Shown one piece after another: positions 54,204 through 63,878 of a stretch of 64,000 nt of DNA. Below the pieces are notes generated by a model. The model saw nothing but the letters and a program-made list of their open reading frames with translations, made no database searches and was not told the origin of the DNA. Position 1 is the stretch's first letter, and the number at the start of each line of letters is the position of its first letter. This DNA is from PNON01 sp963757065. GTDB taxonomy: Bacteria > Chloroflexota > Anaerolineae > Anaerolineales > Anaerolineaceae. The translations under genes and the position numbers were made by a program. Where the stretch lies: assembly GCA_963757065.1 (NCBI GenBank), contig CAVWQC010000001.1:124001-188000 (forward strand), given 5' to 3'.

Positions 54204-54383
54204 TAATAATTAAATTAATGATTCCTCATTTATTTAAGGTATAATCATGAAACCCTTATAATCTTCAGCCTATTAATTATTGCAGTTTCACTACGAAACT
54301 TGATAGGACAATTAGGAAGTATGTAAACGGGGGAATTCAAATAGTAAGTAACTAATAATTTGTTTACAATCAGGAATATTAAA

Positions 54384-55052
54384 TTGATCGCAAGACTGTT
54401 ACTGATAGAAGGAAATCGACGCCGATCTTTTGGCCCGGGGCTAAAGAAGCGGGATTTTAATGTGTTTAGCGTTCCAAATGGGACAGCTGCACTTGATCAA
54501 TTTATTGAAATCGATCCGGATATAATAATTATTGATGCAGAATCATTAAGGACTTCCGGGAAGCGCATTTGCCAATCGCTCCAGGAAAAAATGGACGATA
54601 TCCCTATCATAATCATCACTCCTCCTGGAGTGAATAAAAAAAATGATAAGGAAAATAATGGCACTTCCGGAAAAGTGGTCACGTTAGCCCTTCCTTTTAC
54701 CATCCAAAAATTAGTCAACCGAATCAACCCGCTGCTGCCAGGTCAGGGAAAGGATGTAATCCATAAGGGTCCAATTTGGCTGGATTTGGAACATAAACGC
54801 ATCAGATGTATGAATAATAGCGGAAAGTTGACGCCTTATCTCCTCAAACTCATGAAATTCCTGATGGACCATTCGGGGGAAGTAATAGAACGGAATGCAC
54901 TATTTACAGATATCTGGGAAACCGAATATACAATGGACACTCGTACACTGGACGTCCATATTAGCTGGCTGAGAAAAATCATTGAAATCGATCCCCGCCA
55001 TCCCCGCTTTATTATCACTGTACGGGGTGTTGGTTATCGGTTGGATGTTTAG
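54384..55052 (+). CDS. Winged-helix regulator with degenerate receiver
   Basis: About 222 residues from a TTG start at 54384 (AGGA upstream); an earlier in-frame start at 54360 is possible. The receiver is divergent: the usual acidic pair is LLIEGN, an Asp is kept in IIIIDAES, and the Lys region reads TLALPFTI without the conserved Lys-Pro. The C-terminal winged helix (YLLKLMKFLMDHSGEVIERNALFTDIWETEY, TLDVHISWLRKIIEIDP, TVRGVGYRLDV) is intact OmpR type. Probably works without normal phosphorylation. Confidence 0.82.
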   Translation: MIARLLLIEGNRRRSFGPGLKKRDFNVFSVPNGTAALDQFIEIDPDIIIIDAESLRTSGKRICQSLQEKMDDIPIIIITPPGVNKKNDKENNGTSGKVVTLALPFTIQKLVNRINPLLPGQGKDVIHKGPIWLDLEHKRIRCMNNSGKLTPYLLKLMKFLMDHSGEVIERNALFTDIWETEYTMDTRTLDVHISWLRKIIEIDPRHPRFIITVRGVGYRLDV

Positions 55053-55315
55053 CTCATATTAAAGTATTATTTATCCTCCATTTACAATCAATTTAATAAA
55101 ATAAAGTACAATCAAATTACATAAACTTGTTAGCAGATAGTGGATTAACAAATGTAATATTGGTTTCCCTATCCTTTGCAATTATTTCAACTGCAACTTC
55201 GTTTAGATGAACTATCTGAAGGTTTCGATTAGGGAGACTTGTGTATTTAGGTGAAGGCAGTATTTATCTACAATGGAAAAACAAAATTACTTCTATGTAT
55301 GGCTAAAGAATCCAA

Positions 55316-56527
55316 ATGAATAATCCTCTTACTATTTCTTTGCCTGAAATTCTTATTCTCATTCTCGCTCCTATATTTTTTCTGGTAGTCGGACTGCTGA
55401 TTTATAATTTGAGGATTCGAAAACCGATACTTACCATTCGCGAAAAAGCCATCCAGATTGTAGAAAAAGAAGTACCGACTGAAGAATACATTCCTGAACC
55501 GTCAAACCCGGAACTTGCAGGAATTGTCAGATCCTTTAACCAAATGGTGACTCGGGTAAATCTGATGAGATCTGAAATGGAATTGCGGGTAAATGAGCGA
55601 ACCCGGTTACTCGAAGAGGGATCAAGGTTAGTCCAGGAAGTTTTGGACACAACCCCTAACCTGCTATGCCTGATTAATGTTGAGACAGATTCGTTTAATT
55701 ATGTGAACCAGGAATTTTCAGATTTTTTCGGTGTTACCTGTGAAGAAATGCTCCACCTTGGTCTGGCCTTCATGCGCGGCAGAGTTTTCCCACCTGATCA
55801 GGAAATTTTTACAAAACACAATTTACGATTATCAGAGATTCCAGACAATGATGTCATCCAATCAGAATTCAGGTTAATTAATTTGCGTGGTGATCCGAAA
55901 TGGATTAGTTTTCGTTCACTCGTATTCCAACGAAATGATCTTGGGAAAAACAAGCTTGTTCTATTTGTAGGGCAGGACATTACACAATTTAAGGAAAACG
56001 AAGAGAGGCTTCGCTTCCTGAGCATCCACGACCAGTTAACCAGTCTTTATAACAGGTTATATTTCGAGGAAGAAATGATCAGGCTGGAACGAGGCAGGCA
56101 CTATCCAATTGGTACCATTATGGCAGACCTGGATGGTCTGAAGAGTATTAACGATACATACGGCCATGCAGTTGGAGATCAATTACTCAGTCAGGCTGCG
56201 TCAATTTTCCGTTCATGTTTTAGAGCGGGGGATGTAGTTGCAAGGATCGGTGGAGATGAATTTTCTGCCCTGTTACCAGGTGCGAATGCGGACACGTTGG
56301 CAAGGGTGACCGAGCGGATCAATTCCAGGTTTGCCACTTCATTATTCACCATCAATAGTTCACCTATCTGTATCTCACTTGGGACAGCTATCACCGAAAA
56401 AGGTGGGTCGCTGAATGAATCATTAAAAGCTGCTGACCAATCCATGTATGGTGTCAAACAGAATAAGAAAAAAATATCAGGTATTAATGACGCTACTTTA
56501 CTATATAAAGACATGGGGAAAATATGA
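55316..56527 (+). CDS. Diguanylate cyclase (membrane segment, HAMP-like, PAS, GGDEF)
   Basis: 403 residues. One membrane segment at ~10-30, a HAMP-like stretch to ~95, a PAS domain around 110-220, then a GGDEF domain with intact active-site motif GGDEF at ~311-315. Likely makes cyclic di-GMP at the membrane. The GGDEF domain has no obvious inhibitory RxxD site before the motif. Its last bases overlap the PAS gene start by 4 (ATGA). Two c-di-GMP-related genes (this and PilZ at 14915) lie in the window. Confidence 0.9.
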   Translation: MNNPLTISLPEILILILAPIFFLVVGLLIYNLRIRKPILTIREKAIQIVEKEVPTEEYIPEPSNPELAGIVRSFNQMVTRVNLMRSEMELRVNERTRLLEEGSRLVQEVLDTTPNLLCLINVETDSFNYVNQEFSDFFGVTCEEMLHLGLAFMRGRVFPPDQEIFTKHNLRLSEIPDNDVIQSEFRLINLRGDPKWISFRSLVFQRNDLGKNKLVLFVGQDITQFKENEERLRFLSIHDQLTSLYNRLYFEEEMIRLERGRHYPIGTIMADLDGLKSINDTYGHAVGDQLLSQAASIFRSCFRAGDVVARIGGDEFSALLPGANADTLARVTERINSRFATSLFTINSSPICISLGTAITEKGGSLNESLKAADQSMYGVKQNKKKISGINDATLLYKDMGKI

Positions 56528-56874
56528 GTTTAGAAAAAGACACCAACTGGCTGGATGGCATTCAAGTGGCGGTTACTTATTGTGATGCCAATGGAATTAT
56601 TTGTGATATGAATTCTGCATCCATTGAGGTGTTCGCGAAGGACGGCGGAGAAAAATTAATCGGAAAAAATGTGCTGGATTGTCATCCGGAACCAGGCCGA
56701 TCCAAACTCAAAGATTTGATCGAGCATCCACGAGTTAATGTATATACGATCGAGAAAAATGGACACAAGAAATTAATTTACCAGGCACCTGTTATGGATG
56801 GAGAAAAATTTATGGGTATTGTGGAAATATCTCTTCCCATTCCAAATGACATTGCGCATTTTATTCGAAGCTAA
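56524..56874 (+). CDS. PAS domain protein
   Basis: 116 residues, essentially one PAS domain (VAVTYCDANGIICDMNSASIEVFAKDGGEKLIGKNVLDCHPEPGRSKL), with a C-terminal strand LIYQAPVMDGEKFMGIVEISLPI. No output domain. It overlaps the GGDEF gene by 4 bases, so it is coupled and may act as its sensor subunit. Ligand unknown; CHPEPG resembles PAS proteins that bind heme or small ligands, but this is not evidence. Confidence 0.8.
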   Translation: MSLEKDTNWLDGIQVAVTYCDANGIICDMNSASIEVFAKDGGEKLIGKNVLDCHPEPGRSKLKDLIEHPRVNVYTIEKNGHKKLIYQAPVMDGEKFMGIVEISLPIPNDIAHFIRS

Positions 56875-56890
56875 TCAATCTACTGCAAAA

Positions 56891-57784
56891 TTAGTTTTCA
56901 ACCAATACAGGTGCTTTTATTGGATCATTACTGCGGTTGATCATATATATACCAGATAGAACTGCTGCCGTCCCTAACCACTGGATTGGCAGCAGTTGTT
57001 CATTAAACATTGCAATAGCAAGTAATGCAGAAAAAACCGGCTGGAGGATTAATGTTGGGGCTACAATCGAAGCTGGAAGATGTCCAAGTGCGTAAGCGAT
57101 CGCTACATAACCGATGCATTGGACGACAATCCCTGCGCCAATAAAAGCCAGGTACGATTGGGTGGAGTATCCGGTGATCGAATAACCCATCACGAGGCTG
57201 ACGATCAACAGGCACAAAGAAGCAGTTACCGAAACAACCCACAGATATGGGATGACATTCAAATTCTTACGGCCGTATTGGGTCGCCAGATAGTATCCGC
57301 CATAAAACATACCTGAGAGCAAAGCCAGGCTGTCACCCACTCCAAAATGAGGCCTCCTGATGAAGTCATAGCCGAGAACTATCGCAGCTCCGACTAAAGC
57401 CAGGAACAATCCTATCCAGAATTTATTGGTAAATTTCTGCTTGAAAATGATCCAGAGCGATAAAACAACCCATATTGGTGCAGTGTTTCCGAGCAGGGTG
57501 GCGTTGGCAATGGTGGTGGATTGAACACCGGTGTTCCACAGTGTCAGGTCGACAGTTGTGAATAAACCGCCCAGGATGGGTAATAGCAGAAATTTTTTCG
57601 ACGGAATCTGTTTCAGCGGTCCCGCCTTAAGGAATAAGGGGGTGATCAGCAATCCGCCAATCCCCATTCTGTAAAAAGCAAATACAGGAGCTGGCGCATC
57701 TGCCCAACGGACAAAGAACGCAGACAGTGTGAGTGAAAGAATTCCAGCTGCCAGAGCGATGTAAGAAAAGAAGCGTTTGTTCAT
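56891..57784 (-). CDS. EamA family transporter (drug/metabolite type)
   Basis: 297 residues with about ten hydrophobic segments in two repeats of five, typical of the DMT/EamA family. The first repeat begins GILSLTLSAFFVRWADAPAPVFAFYRMGIGG, the second holds ALLSGMFYGGYYLATQYGRK. Substrate unknown. Convergent with the PAS gene, 16 bases from its stop. Confidence 0.9.
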   Translation of the reverse strand: MNKRFFSYIALAAGILSLTLSAFFVRWADAPAPVFAFYRMGIGGLLITPLFLKAGPLKQIPSKKFLLLPILGGLFTTVDLTLWNTGVQSTTIANATLLGNTAPIWVVLSLWIIFKQKFTNKFWIGLFLALVGAAIVLGYDFIRRPHFGVGDSLALLSGMFYGGYYLATQYGRKNLNVIPYLWVVSVTASLCLLIVSLVMGYSITGYSTQSYLAFIGAGIVVQCIGYVAIAYALGHLPASIVAPTLILQPVFSALLAIAMFNEQLLPIQWLGTAAVLSGIYMINRSNDPIKAPVLVEN

Positions 57785-57970
57785 TAAGTCCGATTATTAT
57801 ATCTTTTAGGAGTAAGAAATTTTACCATACTGAAGGTATTTGACATTTACCGGTGCAGCCATTTTATTGCATTATTTGAGATCACTTCATCCTTTATCCT
57901 TATTGTTTATAAAAGTTGACAAATCTCAATAAAATTATGAATATGTTTTTTCATTTTTATCAAATCAAAA

Positions 57971-58000
57971 CGAGGTGGTCCGGATAAGCAGGCCACCTCG
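57971..58000 (-). terminator. Terminator of the M23 peptidase gene
   Basis: CGAGGTGG (57971-57978) and CCACCTCG (57993-58000) form an 8-bp GC-rich stem; read on the minus strand it is followed by TTTTGATTTG. It lies 30 bases after the stop of the M23 gene on that strand. Good rho-independent terminator layout. Confidence 0.8.
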
Positions 58001-58029
58001 TTATTCAACATTTAGGGTAAATGTTATTC

Positions 58030-61000
58030 CTACGGCAATACCATGGGGAGGTAAACCCTGATGCCCTGATCGACCCATACCTGGTAGCTGACACCATCCC
58101 CGGCTATCAATGGGTTGAAATTGCGCATCTTCAAGTAATACGTCTGGTTATCCGGAGCAACCCACCGCAAGACACTCGGTTGCCCTAATTGGGTTGGGAA
58201 TTGTTCCGCCAGCGGATTGCCTGCAGCATCGTAAATAGTCAACACTACAGCATCGGCCGGGGATAAAGGTAATGCATTGAAAAAGAACATTTCGCCAGGC
58301 TGTAAGGAAAACTTTGCCCAATCTTCATCATTCTGTCCGCAGAATGTCCGTGTTTGCCGATCAGTATTTGTCGGAATACTCTTGGCTGTCGTGGCAATGT
58401 TGTCCACCTCAAAGCTATCGATTCCTGTCGTGCATTCTTTAAGCTTTATAACAGCTTCTGCAATGGATGGGTATTCTTCTTTTGCCCCGGTTCCATCTAC
58501 CACGCGCACCCTAAATCCATAATTTTTGCCGGGTACACCTATAAACCACGTAGAGCGATCCGCTGGTTTTACCCCATTTACCGGCAGCCAATCGATCCAG
58601 GCTCCACCATTTTCTTGTACCTGGAATTCAAAACCGGCAATCCCGGAACCTGCTTCGGTTGCATTCCACTGCAGAAGTATCGTGTTGATATCAGATTCTG
58701 CTGGAAGTGGTAATAATGCTGATGTGGGTGTTGGCGGAGGAAGCTGATTGGGATCAGTTGTCAGGTCAAAGCTGGCAGTTCCAGTCCAGTTTCCTGAACC
58801 ATCAAAGACCTGGGCATAGATTGCCCCACCGGTACCGTATGTTTCCTTGGAGGTATCAAAGACTACATTCCAGCCGTCTGTTCCGTTCCAGTCTTCACCG
58901 ACCTTTGTCCATTTTCCTGTGTTCCAATCCTGGTTATGCCAGAAGATGGCCACATGGCTGATCCCACTTCCACCCGGGTTATCTGCAGCATTCACCCGAA
59001 TATTAACTGGACCATTGGGCAATTTAACTGAATTCCCCGGATAACTAATGGTTGCTGTTGGAACGGTAGGATCAGTGTAGATCCGTAAAGTGTAAAAGTA
59101 ATTGCTTCCACCCACCATCGGGTTATCCCAGGCTTTTACTTTCAGGTAATAAGTTCCATCTGCAGGTATTTTATAGAAGATGCGGGAGTCTTTAATTTCC
59201 TGGGCTGCTTCATCATCATTCTCAGCCAGTACAGTCTTCCCATTGCGATCTATCAAATAAAGGTATGGATCAAGCGCTGAGCCATTGGATTTGGCATCAA
59301 TATCCATGGTTAAAGATTGTCCAGCAGCAGCGGTAAATTTGTAATAATCCACATCACCGGATGAGCAAATGTCCCCGGTTACAGCCGCACTTCCCGTTAT
59401 GTTTTGTGCTTCAGAAATGGAATTATTCGGGCTGGGTTCGTTGCAGCCTCCAGCTGGACCACTACGATCCACCTGGATATTATCCACATACCAGCCATCA
59501 CCGGAATTCAACGTATTATCTACCGTATTGAAATGGAAACGGATACGAATATTGCTGCCTGCATATGCACTTAGATCGATCGCCGGGCTGAGTAACCAGG
59601 TATTGATAGGATCATCTGCGACCTGGTAAACGTCCGTAAATGGTCCACCATCTTTGGAAATTTGGATCATCCGTTTGTCCCAATATTTTTCTGAACTCTC
59701 GGTGTTATACCGGTAAGTGAAGTGAAGGTAATAACCGTTTTCGGGTATTCGGATAGTCGGAGATGTCAATGATCCCATGACACCGGTATTATATTGAAGA
59801 ACGGAACTGATGGTTTCGCCATAAAGCCATGAATGGCTGGCGCTACTGGATTTAGTTGTGGTCTGTTTCCAAAGGCCGGTTGCTTTCCAATTATTAATAC
59901 CAGATTCAATGGTATCGGTAAATGGAGCTGATAAAGGTGTCTCTGTAATAGCCGGCGCTGCTGTAACAGTAAATGTTGAACTCGCTAAAGCAGATATTGA
60001 GTTATTGGCTGTATTGCGGCCTTTCACATTCCAACTATAACTTCCGGCGGGTAAACTCCCCAGGCTAAATGATGTCGCCGATGACCAATTGGAAGTTCGA
60101 GTAGTAAATCCATTGTTACCACTTACCACAGCCTGGAATTCATCCGCCCAACCTCCATTCAACCAGTACAGAGTGATACTATCATTACTTGTCAACTTGA
60201 CTCCGCTGGTTGGGTACGAGATCAGCGGGGTGGCAGCGAGGGTGGTAAGCGTCTTTACTTTGAACGAATTGAAAGCTCCACGGTTGATGAGGTTGTCTTT
60301 CAGATCCGGGTCTGAGGTGACAAGAGTCTCACTGCGGTTGGTATAGGTGGCTTTTGCCCAGATCGTCACTTGAGCATTATTACCGATGAGGACAGAAGCT
60401 GCATCATTGCCAGAGAAACTCCCCATTGATGACCGATTTCCGTAGTCGCCAGCACTGAAGACTTTACAAGTTCCGGTGTAATTGGGTTGATTGAATAATG
60501 CAACCTGGTTTGCAGTGGGTACGCACGTTGGCTGCACCGGTGCAGATTTGCATGGAAAATTCTTGGTGATCCCGCGGAAACCTACATTGCCATAGGATTG
60601 GTTTCCTTCCACATCAAACAGGTTTACAGCCAGGATGATAGGTCCATCCGGCATTTCCTTACCCGCTGCGCACATATCGATGGGGATGGAGAATTTTGCT
60701 GATGTAGCTGGTGTTCCAACCTCATGCCATGCATTATCATAATTGGCAATCACCTGGACTTTTACTATTCCTTTATCATCCTTACCCAAGCCGCTTACCA
60801 CCAGGTTATTGGATGTGAATACCTGACCAGGTGTTGGCGCAGTTATGCTGCCTGTTGGGGCATTTGCCGGCCTGTTGCCGGAAACATAATTATTCCGACC
60901 CTGCCCACCATATTGGCTGGCTTCGTATGTCATACGCGGCCGTCCACCTTTGGTTACCGGGTCATAATTGATATCCACGTCTTTAAAAGTGATATCAACA

Positions 61001-61950
61001 GATGCACCCCAGTAGCCATAGCTGTTGGTATGCACCATAAAATGCAAATGGTTGGCAGTGCTATAACCTGTATCATCCACATTGCCGATGTATTGTCCCT
61101 GGTTTACCCGGGCACCTTTCACTCTTAATGCAGCTGGTATGGATCCGTTGGCGAGGTGATAATACAACTGGTAAGAAACGGGTGTGGTGCTGTTATCCTG
61201 CAAGATCAGGTAGTTGGTGCATTTGGTTGATCCATTATTACATGTCCATTGTGCAGCGAAAACACTCCCACCTTTGGCTGCCTGGATCGGGAACATACTG
61301 CCATCTGCAAAATCGAATGCATATTTACAATCGGATCCGGCACAAGATTTATGTCCGAGGCTCCAGGTGAGTTTCTTCGAGACTCCACCTGCCCATGGGA
61401 GATAATATCCACCGAATTTGGCGGTCACTTTTGGTTGGGCATACTTTTCCTGGTAACGCTGAACGAGGTCCTTTCCCATCAAACCGGAAGGCATCTTTCC
61501 AATCGCAGTCTCATAAGCTGGATCATATGGTAACGTGATTCCCCATTCATCTCCAGTTCCCTTTTGGCCGGCAGGGTTGCTTTTTGCAATTGCCAGTTCG
61601 GGTTCGCGGGCTAATAATTCTCCCGAATCCGGGTCATAGGATTCAAGCCAGACCAAAGCTGTTGATCCATCCTCTGCTAATTCAACATTATTGACTTTCG
61701 GGTTGTAAACAGAAAAACCGGGATCGGCCTGCTGAAGCTTTTCTACTGCTGCATCCACTGATTTCTGGAATGCTGCCAATTCCTCAGGAGGTAGAGGTGT
61801 TGAATCAATCTCGGTTTCAACTACTGGTGCTACAGGTGTAGTTACCCCTGCCATGCGGGCGAGTTGGGTCCGCAGGACCCCCGCTAATAGGATGACAAGC
61901 CCAACCGGGATGATGAGCAAAAGATATCTAAATGGGGATGGTCTTTTCAT
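58030..61950 (-). CDS. Large secreted M23-type metallopeptidase with repeat domains
   Basis: 1306 residues. Single N-terminal membrane anchor or signal segment (~7-30). M23/LasA-like domain at ~180-345 with a candidate zinc site: His (LGHKSC), Asp (FDFADG), and HLHF (ANHLHFMVH). Then a series of extracellular modules: Ig-like, a beta/gamma-crystallin-like stretch (LFNQPNYTGTCKVFSAGDYG), fibronectin-like repeats, a MAM-like segment, and two PPC-type domains (GDVDYYKFTAAAGQSL, NDEDWAKFSLQPGE). The protein ends VYLPMVLP. ATG 61950 has GGAG just upstream. Probably cell-wall or extracellular peptide cleavage. Confidence 0.85.
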   Translation of the reverse strand: MKRPSPFRYLLLIIPVGLVILLAGVLRTQLARMAGVTTPVAPVVETEIDSTPLPPEELAAFQKSVDAAVEKLQQADPGFSVYNPKVNNVELAEDGSTALVWLESYDPDSGELLAREPELAIAKSNPAGQKGTGDEWGITLPYDPAYETAIGKMPSGLMGKDLVQRYQEKYAQPKVTAKFGGYYLPWAGGVSKKLTWSLGHKSCAGSDCKYAFDFADGSMFPIQAAKGGSVFAAQWTCNNGSTKCTNYLILQDNSTTPVSYQLYYHLANGSIPAALRVKGARVNQGQYIGNVDDTGYSTANHLHFMVHTNSYGYWGASVDITFKDVDINYDPVTKGGRPRMTYEASQYGGQGRNNYVSGNRPANAPTGSITAPTPGQVFTSNNLVVSGLGKDDKGIVKVQVIANYDNAWHEVGTPATSAKFSIPIDMCAAGKEMPDGPIILAVNLFDVEGNQSYGNVGFRGITKNFPCKSAPVQPTCVPTANQVALFNQPNYTGTCKVFSAGDYGNRSSMGSFSGNDAASVLIGNNAQVTIWAKATYTNRSETLVTSDPDLKDNLINRGAFNSFKVKTLTTLAATPLISYPTSGVKLTSNDSITLYWLNGGWADEFQAVVSGNNGFTTRTSNWSSATSFSLGSLPAGSYSWNVKGRNTANNSISALASSTFTVTAAPAITETPLSAPFTDTIESGINNWKATGLWKQTTTKSSSASHSWLYGETISSVLQYNTGVMGSLTSPTIRIPENGYYLHFTYRYNTESSEKYWDKRMIQISKDGGPFTDVYQVADDPINTWLLSPAIDLSAYAGSNIRIRFHFNTVDNTLNSGDGWYVDNIQVDRSGPAGGCNEPSPNNSISEAQNITGSAAVTGDICSSGDVDYYKFTAAAGQSLTMDIDAKSNGSALDPYLYLIDRNGKTVLAENDDEAAQEIKDSRIFYKIPADGTYYLKVKAWDNPMVGGSNYFYTLRIYTDPTVPTATISYPGNSVKLPNGPVNIRVNAADNPGGSGISHVAIFWHNQDWNTGKWTKVGEDWNGTDGWNVVFDTSKETYGTGGAIYAQVFDGSGNWTGTASFDLTTDPNQLPPPTPTSALLPLPAESDINTILLQWNATEAGSGIAGFEFQVQENGGAWIDWLPVNGVKPADRSTWFIGVPGKNYGFRVRVVDGTGAKEEYPSIAEAVIKLKECTTGIDSFEVDNIATTAKSIPTNTDRQTRTFCGQNDEDWAKFSLQPGEMFFFNALPLSPADAVVLTIYDAAGNPLAEQFPTQLGQPSVLRWVAPDNQTYYLKMRNFNPLIAGDGVSYQVWVDQGIRVYLPMVLP

Positions 61951-62039
61951 GAGCACTCCTTAACACAGGGTTGGGTGCAAGAAAAAGACCAGCAATATTT
62001 TGCAGCGAGGATATATTTGTTTGCAGATGGGCTGTTCAA

Positions 62040-63695
62040 CTATCCAAAGAACATCTTAGGCAGTTTTCTCTCTACTATTTGCTCAGCATTGTACGCGGTC
62101 CTTAAGAGCAGTGATTCTTCCCAATGGCGTCCAATCACCTGCATTCCTATTGGCATACCCCGGGAATCATAACCGCTGGGGAAGCTGATCGCCGGTAAGC
62201 CCAGTAAATTCCCCGGAATGATGAACCGCATCATCTCGGTGTCCAAAGACAGGTCAGACCAACCGCCATTCAATCCTCCGGGTAAGATCGGCTGCGATGC
62301 CTTGGCAGTGGCAGGTGTCAATATAACATCCACCTCGGAAAATATGGCATCAAAATGATTCATCGCCCTGGTCCGCATTCTTTGAGCCTGCAGATAATCC
62401 ATCGCTGTAAGCACTTCACCAATGACAAGTGACAACCGTACGGCAGCGCCGTGTTGTTGGCGTTGGGCTGCGAACTTTTTCAGGCTGATCGCCATCTCAG
62501 ATAGGATGGTTATCGCGTGGGCGACCCGGGTGGCATTCAAATCAGGAATTACGATCTCCTTTACTTTTAATCCACGAGTTTTTAATTTTTCGATTAGTTC
62601 ATAATTAACTTTTACAACTTCCGGATCTGCATGTTCGAACCATTCCGGGTATATTCCTGCTGTCACCCCATCCAGATCTCCTTTATTCCAGTCTTTTAGA
62701 GTGACTGCCGGTTGACGGACGGTATTTTTGTCTTTCTCATCTGCGCCGGCGATCACAGAATAGACCAGGGCAGTATCTTCGACGCAGACAGATAGCGGTC
62801 CTAAATGTCCCACACTCCAGCATAATGGTGCTGCACCATATTCGCTGATGCGTCCAAATGTGGATTTCAAACCGACCAATCCGCATAAGGATGCCGGAAT
62901 ACGGATCGATCCACCTCCATCGGCACCGATGGCAGCCGGTACAATTCCCGCAGCCACCGTTGCAGCACTTCCGCTGGAGCTGCCACCCGGATCACAGGCA
63001 GGGTCATACGGGTTTCGAACAGCACCGTAAGTATCGTTGTATCCATTCGGGTTGATGCCGATCTCATGCATATTGGTCTTCCCAACCAGTAATGCACCTG
63101 CTTCTCTCAGGCGGGCAACGACAGTCGAATCCTGTTTGGCAGGTTCCTTTCCCATAAACCGGGTACCCACAGTGGTCGGGTATGGAAGCATATCCACTTC
63201 ATCTTTTACCGCTATCGGGACGCCATCCAGGAGGCTGATAGGCTTATGCCGTGCATATCGTTCAGTGGATGCTTTCGCCTGGTTCAAGACATCTTCGCGG
63301 TAGACAGCAATGAATAATTTCAGGTCTGGTGTCGAATTTTTACTTTGTTCAATTGCTGCCAGCACTTTTTCTGCAACCTCAAGAGGTGTAGTTTCTCCCT
63401 TGCGGTAAGCGTTGGCGTAATCGGTTATTGTCCGGAAGGGGAAGTTCTTAGGCTTGCCTTCCTTATCAGCCTTGAATTCCTGCGGGTGGATGTGGTCTTG
63501 AGGTTGAACGAATGGATAAAAGGTTGGCACTTCCTCAAGGGTTAAGTGACGCAAATCGGGTATTCCGCCATTCACGAGCAACCCGGGCATCAATGCACCC
63601 CGAAGGGCAGGGTTTTCTACTGCGGCTGCGAATAGCTTCAGCGGTGTTCCGGTTAATTTCGGCAAATTCAGGGACTTAAGATCGTATTTTGACAT
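62040..63695 (-). CDS. Amidase signature family hydrolase
   Basis: 551 residues. The Ser-Ser-Lys site is seen: Lys164 in VPIAVKDEVD, Ser239 in DPGGSSSGSAATVAAG and Ser263 in GGGSIRIPASLCGLVGLK. The N-terminal ~85 residues are a non-catalytic extension. Could hydrolyse an amide such as aryl or peptide amides; substrate unknown. 184 bases separate it from the YitT gene on the same strand. Confidence 0.93.
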   Translation of the reverse strand: MSKYDLKSLNLPKLTGTPLKLFAAAVENPALRGALMPGLLVNGGIPDLRHLTLEEVPTFYPFVQPQDHIHPQEFKADKEGKPKNFPFRTITDYANAYRKGETTPLEVAEKVLAAIEQSKNSTPDLKLFIAVYREDVLNQAKASTERYARHKPISLLDGVPIAVKDEVDMLPYPTTVGTRFMGKEPAKQDSTVVARLREAGALLVGKTNMHEIGINPNGYNDTYGAVRNPYDPACDPGGSSSGSAATVAAGIVPAAIGADGGGSIRIPASLCGLVGLKSTFGRISEYGAAPLCWSVGHLGPLSVCVEDTALVYSVIAGADEKDKNTVRQPAVTLKDWNKGDLDGVTAGIYPEWFEHADPEVVKVNYELIEKLKTRGLKVKEIVIPDLNATRVAHAITILSEMAISLKKFAAQRQQHGAAVRLSLVIGEVLTAMDYLQAQRMRTRAMNHFDAIFSEVDVILTPATAKASQPILPGGLNGGWSDLSLDTEMMRFIIPGNLLGLPAISFPSGYDSRGMPIGMQVIGRHWEESLLLRTAYNAEQIVERKLPKMFFG

Positions 63696-63790
63696 AGCGC
63701 CTCACCAGTTGGGTTATTATTATTTATCTAATTAAAGCACTAATTACTCATTCTGGAAAATAATCACGTATCTATTTTCCTTATAAAAGA

Positions 63791-63814
63791 AAATTCGCCA
63801 AGATTGGCGAATTT
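63791..63814 (-). terminator. Likely terminator of the YitT-family gene
   Basis: AAATTCGCCAA (63791-63801) and TTGGCGAATTT (63804-63814) are perfect inverted arms with a 2-base centre. On the minus strand they are followed by TCTTTTAT. It lies 64 bases after the stop of the minus-strand gene at 63879. Confidence 0.6.
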
Positions 63815-63878
63815 GAAAGTTGAATAGTTAGTTAATCTCTCCCCGTCAGTCAGTCACCCTGCGACAAAGGATCAGTTA

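Noticed and set aside
54150..54206. Tiny open frames overlapping the 16-bp palindrome (14 and 17 codons on the two strands)
   Set aside because: No convincing Shine-Dalgarno and no family resemblance; explained by the palindrome itself.
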